From Symsagittifera roscoffensis (Eukaryota; Xenacoelomorpha; Acoela; Convolutidae), in contig NC_087071.1 of assembly GCF_963678635.1 (NCBI RefSeq), positions 40,193,797-40,257,796 on the forward strand: 64,000 nt of DNA, read 5' to 3'. Position 1 is the stretch's first letter. The number at the start of each line of letters is the position of its first letter. The notes beneath the pieces were generated by a model. The model searched no databases. It was not told where the DNA came from and saw only the letters and a program-made list of their open reading frames with translations. Positions 45,371-57,400 of this stretch are shown here, piece after piece. Made by a program: the position numbers and the translations under genes.

Positions 45371-46139
45371 CTAAATGGACATAAATAGTGAACTAAGAAC
45401 TTAGGAATTTAGAAAACTGAACAATCAACTTCATTTAGAACTTAGAAGGTAGAAAAATTAACAATCAAAGAACATAACTGCAACATTTTGCATCCACAAA
45501 ACCGAAAAAACGTATGAAACCAACTTCATATCCTATGCCGACCAATACAAAGACTAACGAGGATTACTGATTGCAATACAAGAAGCACCGAATGCTCCTA
45601 CCATATTCGTGAAAAAAACGAAATAAACGTTTTTTTTTCCTTCGTATTAGTGTCGTGTTTAGTGCGCAATGTTATTCGAGAACTATACAAAGGCAAATAA
45701 GTTCACTTATTTCGTCAAATTGGCAAAATTTGTCTAAAAAACTGAATGAAAAAAAAAACAAAAAATTACGTTTTTCTAAATTTTTGCTTAAAACTTTTTG
45801 TCGTAAAACCTTAACTGCCAAGAAAGCGCCAAATGAAACAGCCAAAACCAATTTTTTTGAGTAATTTTTCGTAGAACGATCGTAACTCGATCGCTTTGCT
45901 CGCTAAAAAAAAACAATTTTTCTCGACACTGGGAAATGTCTTAATTAATGCTTTCTAGGTTAGTTCGAATCACTTTTGAAGAGGCTTCAGCTTACTCTTT
46001 TACCCATTCAGATGATTATTTGTGACGTCTGATTTTGCGTAGAAAACGAAAAAACAAACGAAAAACAAAAAAAAAAAGCAAAAACACCCCCGAATTCAAG
46101 TGGGCAACACTGGGCAATCCTCGTTGTTGTTCTCCCCAT

Positions 46140-46375
46140 TTTCAATAGTCGGAACAACAACTCAAAAAGAATTTACAACTTTCAGTGTTTTGAAAATCTC
46201 AGGAAAACGCTACAACTTCTCAATTTTTTGGAACGCTGAATGGAAATTCCCATCCAGAAATCCAAAAGGTGATGTGCACTACGTTGGTTTTTACATCTGT
46301 TACGAGCAAAAAAACACCTCATGGGTATTTTCTGTTATACCGCCTAAATTGACAATTTGTCCAAATTTTAATTGA
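46140..46375 (+). pseudogene. MATH-like exon on opposite strand in intron 2
   Basis: The plus frame encodes FTTFSVLKISGKRYNFSIFW, then PKGDVHYVGFYICYEQKNTS and WVFSVIPPKL before a TGA at 46373. The rhythm (F-x-x-L, a basic Y-x-F-x-I strand, then GFYI-x-C, W) resembles the first half of a MATH domain. Possible acceptors are TTTTCAATAG at 46148 and CAACTTTCAG at 46184. No partner exon was found, so it is probably a fragment. Confidence 0.35.
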
Positions 46376-46485
46376 GCTGTTTTTTATTGAAAATTCCGTG
46401 ATTTTTCTTCCGTCATGTTAGCTTGTGACGTATAACAGAAAAGATCCAAAGTCATTTTTAGAAATCAAAACAAACAATTTGATAC

Positions 46486-46737
46486 CCTCGTTGATTGCAG
46501 GAGGAAGGTTGAAGAACTTCAACTTGTCCCAGCCCCACATGTCAATGGCACAGAACTCTATGTCATTCGCCACAGTGGTAGGCGACTTGTAGAAGAACCA
46601 CGCACTCAAACTACAGTACCAGTTCACATCCGAAGACATTATTTTGATGTATCCCGATCTAGACAGTTCTTTCAGCAGAATACAGGCGAAGTGGACAAAC
46701 TGGGCGTGGTCTGATGATTGGGGCCAGAAAGGGTTTC
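46486..46737 (-). CDS. Novel repeat-protein gene, exon 2
   Basis: 252 nt between TTTGTTCTAG (acceptor) and GAGG/GTATCA (donor), phase 1 on both sides. Joined to exon 1 the split codon G/GA restores the motif FKLKGNPFW. It encodes LLKELSRSGYIKIMSSDVNW, AWFFYKSPTT, then EFCAIDMWGWDKLKFFNLPP, the end of module 1 and the start of module 2. Confidence 0.85.
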
Positions 46738-46974
46738 CTAGAACAAACACAAAACCAACCACATTACAAAACCAAAATTTTTGTGAATAGAAAGCGGGTT
46801 CCGCAACAAGGGCGCTCTCGTTCTTTTTTTGTTCTTTCGTTCTGGCAAAATTTTGACATAATTAAAGAATTGTCTCTGGATTGCAGAGACCTAAAAACAC
46901 CAAATTGTGCGACTATCCAGTGCAGAGTTAGGCGTCGTAATGGACGAGTGTCATTTATTACAGTTATTCTCGAA

Positions 46975-47200
46975 TTCATTCGCGAAATTTTGGAATATTT
47001 CGAAAATTTTGACGACCTTTTTTAGTTATTCAAGCCAATAAGTTCGGTTTACTGAGATATCTCAGCAACCCTACAAGGCTCTCTTTTTGAAGAAAAAAGT
47101 TAATAATTTCGTTTTGAGCAGTTTTTGGAAACTTGTTGAAAATTTTTAAGGGGCTGGTTGCCAAAAAAGAAGGCAAGAAGGCCCTAAAGTACGGCTGCAT
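46975..47200 (+). mobile_element. Decayed MITE copy (possible)
   Basis: Within intron 1, AATTTTGGAATATTTCGAAA followed by ATTTTGACGACCTTTTTTAG resembles the left interior of the MITE copies, and AGTTTTTGGAAACTTGTTGA matches their middle. Ends are lost. Confidence 0.35.
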
Positions 47201-47633
47201 ATCATTTTGCCTCAAAGCAATTCCAAATTGCCCCACATGCTAATTTTTCCAATGCCATCTGGTTCCAGATAATATATAAACAAAACTTGCCGCAAATTAT
47301 TTGATATCCTCGTAGATCATTTAGTCGGTATAAAGATGAACAATATTTTTGTAGAACAACTAAGCATGAAAAAAAATGCGCTCAAACAAACTGTCAAGCC
47401 TAAAACGCCGCCCAGACACTGTTGGTTTCATTACGAGTCCAAACTGCGCACTGGAGCCCAACTCGATAAAAAGCAATACAACTCCAAATATGGAAAACTG
47501 CAAAATCTGCATATCACGATTTTTTTCCTGCTCTAAGTAGTCATATGACAAGAGTTGTAACTCCGTGAAATTCGTATGACTGGCATTTTTTTTAAAGTTT
47601 AGGTCAACCACTTCAAATACCAATTAATACTTT

Positions 47634-47712
47634 TTTTTCTGCTCGAACGCAAAAATTTTAGTTTCTTAGATACGATCTAAGAAACTAAAAATTTTGCGTT
47701 CGAACAGAAAAA
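47634..47712. repeat. Palindrome in intron 1
   Basis: Arms of about 38 bp (47634-47671 and 47675-47712), with TTTTAGTTTCTTAGAT-ACG-ATCTAAGAAACTAAAA at the centre, nearly perfect, three-base loop. Confidence 0.88.
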
Positions 47713-47882
47713 ATAGTATTAATTACAATATTCTGCCTATTTCGCACAACCTTTAGCCGTATAATTTGATGTTTGCAGAGGCTATCTTGGGACTTACAGT
47801 TTGAAAAATTAGCTTTTCCTTGATTATGTCATTCGCACACTTTATAATAAAATTTATGTTCAAATTTCTTGCAAAATCTTAC

Positions 47883-48084
47883 CTTTCAACTTGAATGTGA
47901 TCACATCTGACACTCTGCTTTCTTTCTGAATCCCCTTTGGCCAATTGTACATTATACATGATCTTATTTGGCCAACCAGCTGTTCATCTGCATTGAACAC
48001 ATTCAACTGGTCCCAGTAGAAACTGATGACGCAGAATGGCACATTTGGGTTGTTTGTTGCCAGTCGTGAATAGGTTTCTCCCAT
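47883..48084 (-). CDS. Novel repeat-protein gene, exon 1
   Basis: 202 nt from an ATG (A-rich context) to an excellent donor, AAAG/GTAAGA. It encodes NVPFCVISFYWDQLNVFNAD, then WPKGIQKESRVSDVITFKLK. Across exons 1-6 (1339 nt, 446 codons) a module of roughly 110-130 residues recurs at least three and a half times: F-x-[IV]-S-x3-x-D-x-L, W-x-x-[GE]-[IV]-Q, F-x-[LM]-K-G-x-P-[FW], a helix with G-[WY], then D-I/V and FF-x-K-x-P. Five junction phases all agree. The first residues look like the middle of a module, so the ATG may not be the true start. The family is not named here and no signal peptide is seen. Confidence 0.75.
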
Positions 48085-49060
48085 TTTTTTTTGTAAAATT
48101 AGGATGAAAGAGTGGTTCTAATAACTTGGAGGGAGAAACTTTATTGATCAAATCAGAAAGGTAACTTGTTAATAGTAACTTATGGACTTAAATTGAGTGT
48201 TCTTTATGACATCGTGGATTAATTGGAACAATCAACAATTATTGGTTTGAAAAAATTAATATTTTTAATGCAAATAATTTATGAAAGATCCTACGACAGT
48301 TTTTTGCAACCATAAACTTTTGATATCTGAAAATCAGTTTGTTTAAAAAAACAGAAAATTCAACGTATAAAATGAGTCTAAAAACGACAGTACGGAGTAA
48401 AATTGTAATCTGGACTGAAATGAAAATGATCAAGTCGTCTGGTCTACTTTAACGCCAAACAAATGGTTGAAGCTACTTATTCACATATCAAACTATGAAG
48501 GCTACATTTTATGCATAGAAAATTTGAGCCATTACCAATATTTACCAAAGAAAGTAGCATGTTGTAATGGCATATATAAGCTTTGATCACGGTTATTCCT
48601 TATTTTGCAGTTTCATGCAGATAACGTATTTTATTTTTTCAACGCTTGGCAAAATATATTTGCAGCGAGCGCGGTTGATTTTTTTTTTCTCTGGACAAAA
48701 AGTCAACGCTACAAAGCAATCTATCTTTTTATACTAACGGCACTGCGGTTGAAAAAACAATTTCAAAGACTTAGAGCTAGTCCAAGACTTTGTTCATCCG
48801 GAAAACTTGTTTGCGGATCAACAATAAGAATATGAGTAATATCGTTCAAGTAGCGAATGAAAATAAACTTTTGAACAGAGTAATCACTGCAAAAAAATAA
48901 AAAAGTCGTTTTTTCATTCCAACCACTGCATTTATGTCTGTAAACAGTACTTCCATTCCATATATTATTACATGTACACATTTGTCCATTTCTTGACCTA
49001 TTCCAGACTTCGGGTGCGGTTGAAAAAAGACAATATTTTATTCATACTTTTCAAAAAGTA
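48085..49060. other. Upstream flank of repeat-protein gene
   Basis: AT-rich. A minus frame at 48763-48892 follows a TTTTTTTGCAG acceptor-like site and reads FIFIRYLNDITHILIVDPQT. It does not match the repeat module and was not joined. Confidence 0.35.
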
Positions 49061-49199
49061 GACAACAATTATACATACCAATCAGAATCGAGAACAGAAA
49101 GCAAAGTTAAGAAATAAAAAACTATTGATTAATTTTTTTTAAGTTTGCCTCCTGTTCTCGATTCTGATTGTTTAATATCGTAGTTGTCAATTTTTTACG
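49061..49199. repeat. Inverted repeat next to the second LTR element
   Basis: CAATCAGAATCGAGAACAG at 49079-49097 is exactly complementary to 49152-49170, and weaker pairing extends outward (GACAAC / GTTGTC) and inward (GCAAA / TTTGC). The spacer is about 54 bases. It lies just upstream of, or at the edge of, the presumed 5' LTR. Confidence 0.85.
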
Positions 49200-49210
49200 T
49201 GTCTGCTTTG

Positions 49211-49765
49211 TGACTTGTCTACATTTTGCTACGTAACCACCAGACCTGTACACTGATATTAGCTAAACGAGCATGCATAGAAGTTGGCAAACCTTCACAA
49301 CACATGACTGAGAACTGAACAGACAATGCTTCCGGGTTAATGTTAGACGACAAGCTGGAACCTGATCTAAACTACATTTTATGATTGGATAATTTAGATA
49401 TTTTACCAATGTAAAGTATTTAATATTAACCAATCATGGTCCATCTAACTAACAACCCACTTATTTGTAAGTGCTGAAGTTACTTGTAATTTTAGCACCA
49501 GAGAGATTTGAATTTAACTTAGAAATTAGTTGGACTCTCCCGAGCACTTCAGCAGCCGCAATAAACCAGTATACCCTAGATCTATTGAGCCTAGCAGAGA
49601 CTAGTTAAACAACCTGAGACTAGATAGTATAAGAGTAAGATTAGGATCGGTATTAGACTAAGAAGTTGCACGAATCTATCCGGCCGAAAATAAGATAGCG
49701 TGACGAGCAGACGGTGTACCCTATCCGAAATTACTCTATGAGTTAACCAACTCGGTCATAACTCA
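49211..49765 (+). repeat. 5' LTR (left edge uncertain)
   Basis: The right edge is placed at ...AACTCA (49765), two bases before the primer-binding site. A polyadenylation signal AATAAA is at 49560-49565. The left edge at TGACTTGTCT is a guess from the matching TGA/TCA termini. The second LTR is outside the window, so the limits cannot be checked here. Confidence 0.5.
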
Positions 49766-49767
49766 TC

Positions 49768-49791
49768 TGGTGCGACCAGTGAGGCTCGAAC
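49768..49791 (+). promoter_or_regulatory. tRNA primer-binding site, 24 nt
   Basis: Starts TGGTGCGACCAGTGAGG. Its complement is a complete tRNA 3' segment: G53, the T-loop TTCGAGC, the T-stem strand, a 7-base acceptor strand (TGGTCGC), discriminator A and CCA, all of canonical length. The tRNA identity is not known; its 5' acceptor strand would be GCGACCA. Confidence 0.85.
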
Positions 49792-51020
49792 AAGACCTTA
49801 ATAGCTTAGAATTAACCAAAATAGATTAGAAATTAGACAAAAACATTTACAAAATGTTATACGACAATAATTTAATCGAAATGTCTCTACGACTCAATAG
49901 ATCAGAGCCAATATTCCGAACCATAACAGAACTACCCGGAATTGAAAGAAGACCTCGAACCAGAGACGACATACGACAAAGTAGAAATTTGCCATATAGC
50001 TATATGATAGTTAGGCAAAAACCAGAACAAACTTTTATATTTAGAATACTACTGGCAATGAATTTAGATTTTCATTTGCAAACATAAAACCTTGAAGTTA
50101 ATCTTCAAAATCATTTCAGGCGCTAAACAAAATTATTAATATACAATAACGATTGATAGAAAGATATAAGATCGTTTTCCTAAAACTCTGCAGTAATATA
50201 CAAAACATGTTTGAAAAATATTTATTGAAAAATAAAAAATAAAAATTAGTAGCATGACAATAAATGGTTAGTAATCATAAATCATCCTGTTGTTCCAGCT
50301 CCATCACCTAAAACATAACAGCAATCATAAACCCACTAATATCATCAAAACACTAAATCTTTCCTTTACACACATTTAAATTTTTATTAAAACTTAAATT
50401 CACTTAATTTTAAAACCAGATCATCAAGGCTTATCCTTGGATCTTAAATCATTTTCTACTTAATTAAATTTCAAATTTGATCATCAAGGCTTATCCTTGG
50501 ATCAAACAGAACAACTTTGTTCTCCCCCACCCACTTAATTAGTGTCTAACGACCTCAAACGTCGATTCACTACCCAACCCTTTCTAAAGACCCAAGACTA
50601 ATAGAAATTTTTAAACAAAACTAATCATTCAAATTAGGATAAACAGTGAAGAACTTCGGTTATTCATCCTTCACTTGACCCCCCCTCTTACCAGACCCAG
50701 GATAAATCTTAGACTTAGTAAGTTTAAAATAGTATCTAACGAACTACTCGCGTTCTAATTATACCTGAACCTTGTGGATCGATTTACTATTCTCCAACCC
50801 TTGAACACAATCACTACCCCTAAGTAAGATTAAGTAAGTTAACACCTTAACTTATACTAGCCACGAGAAAGTAAAAAATCATTCTTCGGAATCGATATAC
50901 TTTTCTCTCCAACCCTGAACAAACAGACCCAGGTTAAGCTAACCAAAAAATCGTAAGAACTAACAGTTTAGGAAAATAGAAATCATTTAACAACCTTTTG
51001 CATCCGTCATCCTAAACCTT
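49792..51020 (+). promoter_or_regulatory. Long structured leader of the element
   Basis: About 1.2 kb before the first sizeable ORF. A 25 bp sequence (around TCAAGGCTTATCCTTGG) is repeated exactly at 50419-50443 and 50479-50503, and each copy can fold into a stem with loop CTTAT. Three looser repeats follow (about 50540-50620, 50730-50830 and 50880-50945), each with ATCGATTTACT-like sequence, a CCAACCCT block and CAGACCCAGG or similar. Packaging, dimerisation or internal ribosome entry are possible roles, none shown. A 77-codon ORF (49854-50087) also lies here. Confidence 0.65.
49854..50087 (+). CDS. Small leader ORF, 77 codons
   Basis: ATG about 60 nt after the primer-binding site, reading MLYDNNLIEMSLRLNRSEPI, rich in Arg. 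It could be an upstream ORF or the first coding exon of a spliced message. Nothing proves that it is translated. Confidence 0.3.
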   Translation: MLYDNNLIEMSLRLNRSEPIFRTITELPGIERRPRTRDDIRQSRNLPYSYMIVRQKPEQTFIFRILLAMNLDFHLQT

Positions 51021-51488
51021 ATGTCATTTAAAAACCTAGGAAATAAACAAACAATCGTTTTACACAATTGTGAAATAGATAACAAAAAATACGACCTTGT
51101 AATCACACCTCATACACAAACAGTTGGATACATTCGAACAAAACGACAAACACTAAAAAGAAAAATAATAACGAAACAAAGACAAATAACACGAAAAAGA
51201 TTTTCAAAAAATCGAAACGCATTTTCAGAATCAGAAACCAACAGTTTAGACGAACTTTACAAACTAAAAGAATCAATAGATAAAAATTACCCACTTCACG
51301 ATCAATTATATTTTTCTGACTCAGAAACAACTTCAAATTCATCAAAAAGAGGAAAAAGAAGAATAAAAAAGCAGTATAAACACAAACCAGTACATTTATA
51401 CAATTGGAATCAACCAATTCGACACATTAATAATTACATATTAACAGTCATCGAACGAAAAAATGAGCTCAACGCACACCCCAGGTGA
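51021..51488 (+). CDS. Basic accessory ORF upstream of gag
   Basis: 155 codons, Lys/Arg-rich (KRQTLKRKIITKQRQITRKR) with a central acidic Ser/Glu/Asp patch and a second basic run (KRGKRRIKKQYKHK). This looks like an RNA-binding or nuclear protein. It overlaps the gag start by 26 nt and its TGA overlaps the splice-donor-like CAG/GTGAAG. No known family is recognised. Its place before gag is unusual for Ty3/gypsy elements. Confidence 0.6.
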   Translation: MSFKNLGNKQTIVLHNCEIDNKKYDLVITPHTQTVGYIRTKRQTLKRKIITKQRQITRKRFSKNRNAFSESETNSLDELYKLKESIDKNYPLHDQLYFSDSETTSNSSKRGKRRIKKQYKHKPVHLYNWNQPIRHINNYILTVIERKNELNAHPR

Positions 51489-54400
51489 AGAAAGTCCAGA
51501 TGATGATGAAATCTTTCCTTTTATAGTAGATGCAACCACTGATAGAGGACAGCATATATTTTGCAAAAATTTACTATTAAATTTATTTGAACCCGGAATC
51601 AGTCCATGTAAAACAGAGTTCCCAGATGTAAAAATCAAAAGACAAATCATAGACCACTACTTAAAAGATATATGCAACATAACACAACAGTATGGAATCT
51701 ACTCCATAGAATTCACCTCACCAAACCATAATAATAGAAAATATACAATTCAAACAGACGATCTTGATTTAGAATTTTCAAAAGTTTTTTCAGAATATAT
51801 AAAAAGCATCCAATATCATAACTCACAAAGAGCAAACTCCATATTCACCAATGAAGTTTTCGCAATAATATATAGTTATATTTCGATATTAGAAAACGAA
51901 ATCCCAATAACAAATGTCTCACCGACAGAAACATCTAAACATTTAAGAGTACGACATGAAATCACACTACTCTCTAGTTATTTAAACATCATTAAAGAAA
52001 ATTTCACGAAAGACGACGTTTCACAACATACAAAACACGATCTACAAAAAATTTTGGCATGGTTCATAATAGATTATTTCACACACAATATTGATTTAAT
52101 TGCACAAGCAAGAAAAAATTTTAGACCCCAAAACTCGAACGATGATACCGCTATCACAGAACAATCAGATTATGTTTGGGACCCCGAATGGTCTCATCCC
52201 GCATTTATAAGCTTCCCACAAACAATCTCAAGTCAAGCAATAAGTACGATATCTTACATAAGAGATTATGTAAAAGTAATACCATTAACCATTGATGCAA
52301 CACCATTAAACTATAATACATTTTTGCCAGATACACAAAATAATAGTTTAAACTCTACAGTTATACACAATGAAAACCTCAATGGAACTAGGAATCTTAC
52401 TCAACAAGATATCCAGACACCATCACACTTCATAAATGAAGAAATTGTACACACAACAACTACACAACAAAGTATTTCACCAATACGCCCAAATTTAACA
52501 ACACCAAGAAATACAAATCCTTCACAAACACAGGTAACCTTACAATCAACCGTTAAACCTTCGGTTGCCCCTAAATATTCACATATGGATTACCAAACAT
52601 ACAGACCCATGACAATACCATCAAAAACACGCAAAACATTCACTAGAAACAACTTTACAGACCATAATTATAATTATACACATCCATCAAAAACATATAA
52701 TCAACCACAAAGAAATTTTAACCAATATACAAGATCTCGAAATTGGGATAACCCAATGACCCAACCTAATTCAATAAATTTCCAAACAAATCCTCCACAG
52801 GATCACAGTGAAAATTACCCATTTTTTCAACAAAATAAAAATAAAAAACAGACATCTTATCAAATGGATTATTTATCCTCAGATGATGATTTCTTACAAC
52901 CAGATATATTTGCAACAAATACTCAAGAATATCGTAGACAAGGAATACAGAAAACACGTACAAATCATAGAAATTTTTCTCCACAATCAATAGATGCACA
53001 ACATCAACAACCAATTCAACAACAAAATCCAATTAATACACAATCTTTTCAACCAATTCAACAACAAAATCCAATGACTGCACACTCGTATCAAGCATCA
53101 CAAATGCAAAATGAAATACCACTCCCATATTATCTCCAACAACATGAAATAACAAGAAACCAACTTTCAAATTTTTCTCAAATGCCAAATGCAGCAGAAT
53201 CATTACAAATGACAATGAATCCATACCTTATGGGTGGATCATCAATAACATCAAACAAACCTTTAATGGTTTTCACAGGAACAGACCCTGAATATTCTGT
53301 AGAAGATTATTTAAATGCAGTAACAGCAAACCTGATTTTAAATATAGGACCTGAACCAATTAATACGCCACTACATCAAAATTGGATACATCGACGCACA
53401 GCGTTAATACAAACAACCTTAGATGGCGCAGCCCAAAAATGGTTTTCAGTACTACCTCTAGAAATAAAATCAAACTGGAAAAGGTTTACACAGGAATTTT
53501 CAAAAATGTTTGACTCCGAAAGAAACAAACAACAACAAAGAGTTTTATGTAATGAAATTCGCAGATTACCAAACGAAACCATCAAGCAAATAGCAGTACG
53601 AATCGAAACACTAGTTCGAAAAGCATACTCACTAAATACACATGACTATAAAAACACAAAGATGACAGAAATCTTAATGATGACCTTAACACCACAATTA
53701 AGGAAAATAGCAATAAAAAAGAGAGCATCCCATCCTTCTTCAATTCGAGAACCCGATTTAGATTTTCGAAAACTAGTAGACAAATTAGAACAAGCAGAAA
53801 TCACGATGAAACTAGAAGAAACGGAAAATCTGAAATTACAATACGTTAACAGAATTGAAACGACTCCCACTAATATTAATAATATACAGGAATCAGAGAC
53901 AGACCTCGTTGAAAAAATCACTGAAATACTCAATATTTATGAAAAGAACCCAAACTTTAAAGGCAAACCATCTTTCAAAAAATGGTGTAATTATTGCCGA
54001 CGATACGGACATAGTATTTCCGAATGTAGACAAAAACAGCAAGACAATCAAAATAAACCTCAAAAATATAAAGAACCAAATAAATCATTCCATCAATACA
54101 TGAAAAAAGATCAAAACCTACCGAACAAAACAGTCTACAGCAACAACAGTTCAGGAAAACCACTCCCGAACAATACAAATTATACAAGAAATCAATCACC
54201 ATATAACTCAAGTTATAGAGGAAGATCACCAGAACGAAGAAACACGCATAATTCATCACAAAATCACTACAATAGACCAAATAGTCGAAATAACTACTCC
54301 AGATCAAATTCAAATACACAACGATTTGTTTCTAGATCTAATTCCCAATCAAGAAATAACTACTATCCAAACAACCAATCACGAAATTCATCATACAATA

Positions 54401-57400
54401 GGAATAGAAACTACTCCTATAATCGAAATAGAAGTTATTCAAACAACCGAAACCAGAATTACCCGAACAATCAATCAAGGAATAACTCATATAATAGATC
54501 GAACTATAACAGACCAAACAACAATTATCAAAACAGATCGCGAAATAATTCACAAAATCGACATTCAAGTTATAATAATCGTTATAGAAATTATTCCCAA
54601 TCACCACACAGGAATAATAACCATTATAATAATTCTAATAATCGCCACAGAAGTAGTACACCTAAACATCAAAGACAAATCAATCAAGTACAATCTAATC
54701 CAGAAACAACATCAGACCCTCCAGGTATTGATGACACAGTAACTGATACGTTACAACTCAATCAAATAAACTGTACATCATCAGATTCAGAAAGTGATAC
54801 TGAAAACACTCTTTCTATCAATATGATAAAAGTCAAAAATGACTATGAATCTGTCATATATGAACAACCCTTTTCATCACACATATATGAAAATCAATCA
54901 GAATTTCTTCAAAATTATTACACTACACCCATAAATTCCACACCAACGACGCAAGAAACAAATGAGATTAACACTACAAATCAAACCAATAAAAATACCA
55001 AAACAAAATGCTTGAATACAAACCACATTTATCAAAATATACAAAAAGAACAACCCAAAGAAAAAATTTGGACAATACCATTTCTCTTAGAAAGCCCAAG
55101 AAATAAAGAATTTCAACCACCAGACCTTGAAATAGATTTTTTAATTGATTCAGGAGCAGAATCAAACATAATAAACATCCCCACATGGAATGAAATAAAA
55201 AATTTACACCCAAAGCTAACACCTCTTGAAACCTCCAGCAAACTAGCAACAGCACAAGGATCAACATTGATAAACTACGGAAAAATCCAATTATTTCTCC
55301 TCCCCACCAGAACAATGGAACAAAGCAAAATTTTAAATAAGCCATTTAAACAAATATTCCATATCACTGACATTAAATATAATATCATTGGAATACCATT
55401 TATTTCGAAGTATATACCAACAATTAACATACTAAATAGTAAAATATTGATCAAAGATAAATATACAAAAACAAAAGAAACATCCTTAACATTTTTTCAA
55501 AGATTAAATAAACAACCACCATTCTTTTCAAAATTCTACCCGATATTTAACCAACAAAGAAAACACCTAAAACCACTATCAGGAAATATCTATAATTTTT
55601 CAATCAAACAAGTTCACCAATATGATAAAGAACAAAACAAACAAAAATTTTATATGTCAGAATTTGAATTCAAACCTATTCACAAATTTTTCAAAATCAC
55701 AATCTCATCCATAAAATATTTGAAAAATTCGAATTCCGATATCATTTCCTTACAGGTCTATAACAACACACCTTACCAAGTAACATTACCTTTAGGACTT
55801 TTAGGATATTGTGAAACCAACGCTACAATATCACCCATACACGAAAAAGCCTATCGCGTAAATAATATACTCCAATTACTAGATATTTGCCAATCTACAA
55901 TTCTTAATGAAGAATTATCTATAAATAATATAATAAGTAACGAAAACAGAAATACGGATTATTTCACAAAAACTCCATATTTCAAACCTACATTCAACAT
56001 AAGTAACTACACAGAGGATCAACAGAAATTTTTAACAATGTTTAATTTCCAACATTCACAAATAACACAAGACGAATTCGAAAAATTAGCCAAACAGCTA
56101 GTTAAATATTCATCAGTCTATGCAACATCAAAATTCGATGTTGGAAAAATCAGTTCATCACTACATCTCCCGTTAAAACCAGACGCAGTTTTCAAAAAAC
56201 AGAGAGCAAGTAAAGTACCAATTCACTTACATGATAAAGTGAACAGATTACTCGATATTTTAGAACAATACAACATTATATCACCAGTTAATAAAGAAGA
56301 ACAACCAAAACGCAACACATTTATCAACCCTGTTATCATTCTAGCTAAAGGAGAATCATTGAAAATCGTTCTCGATGCTAGATACCTCAATTCACTTATA
56401 GATGAATCAAAATGTAATTGGCCCATTGAACCAATACAAGTTATTTTAACAAAAATAAACGGCAAATACTTTACAACCGCCGATATGAATAGTGCATACA
56501 ATCAAATGCCACTAGATGAACAATCACGACGTTTAACACAATTTGTTATCGGAAACCAACAATATGAATTCAACCGCTTATTCTATGGAATATCCATAGG
56601 ACCAGCAGCATTTTCAGCTTTTATGAGCAAAATTTTTAGACCACTAATACTCAAGAAAAACGCAATCACCTATCTAGACGATGTTTTTATGCAATCACAA
56701 ACAAAAGACGAAATGTTCAATGTTTTAGAAAAATATCACCAAATACTTCAGAACGAAAATCTGAAGGCCGCCCCCGATAAATCACACTTCTTTTTAACAC
56801 GAGTTAAATTCTTAGGACATAATATAGAAAGAAAAACAATAACTCCATTGAAATCACGCATTGACGCTATTCAAAAACTTCAACCACCAACAAATAAAAA
56901 GAAAATCCAAGAATTTCTTGGAATGTTAAACTTTTTAAGTAAATATGTTTATAAAATGCAATTATATCTACGACCATTTTATAACATCCTTAGACAACAA
57001 AATAATTTTGAATGGAACACAGAACATCAAACACGATTTGAAGAAATAAAGAAACTTTTAACTGAACAAATTTCAAACACAATTCCAGATTCAAATCAAC
57101 CATTTTATGCAATGTGCGATGCTTCGAACTTTGGCATCGGTGCAGCACTATTACAATCACATAATGGTACAAATAAAATGAACCTCATATCAGCAAATTC
57201 TCGATTATTCACTCAAGCAGAGCTACGACTCTCAACTCTAATGAGAGAATGTACAGCCATAATATATACACTGACAGAATATGAATTTCTGATACTTGGA
57301 TCAAAACATCCAACAGTTCTATTCACAGACCATAAACCAATCATCTTTCTCTTTACACAAAAATCTAACCCAAACCACCGAGTTTACAGATTTCAACTAA

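Noticed and set aside
54326..54742. 138-codon overlapping ORF in gag-pol
   Set aside because: Alternate frame of the Asn/Arg/Ser repeat region. Its Ile/Thr repetition just mirrors the codons of the true frame.
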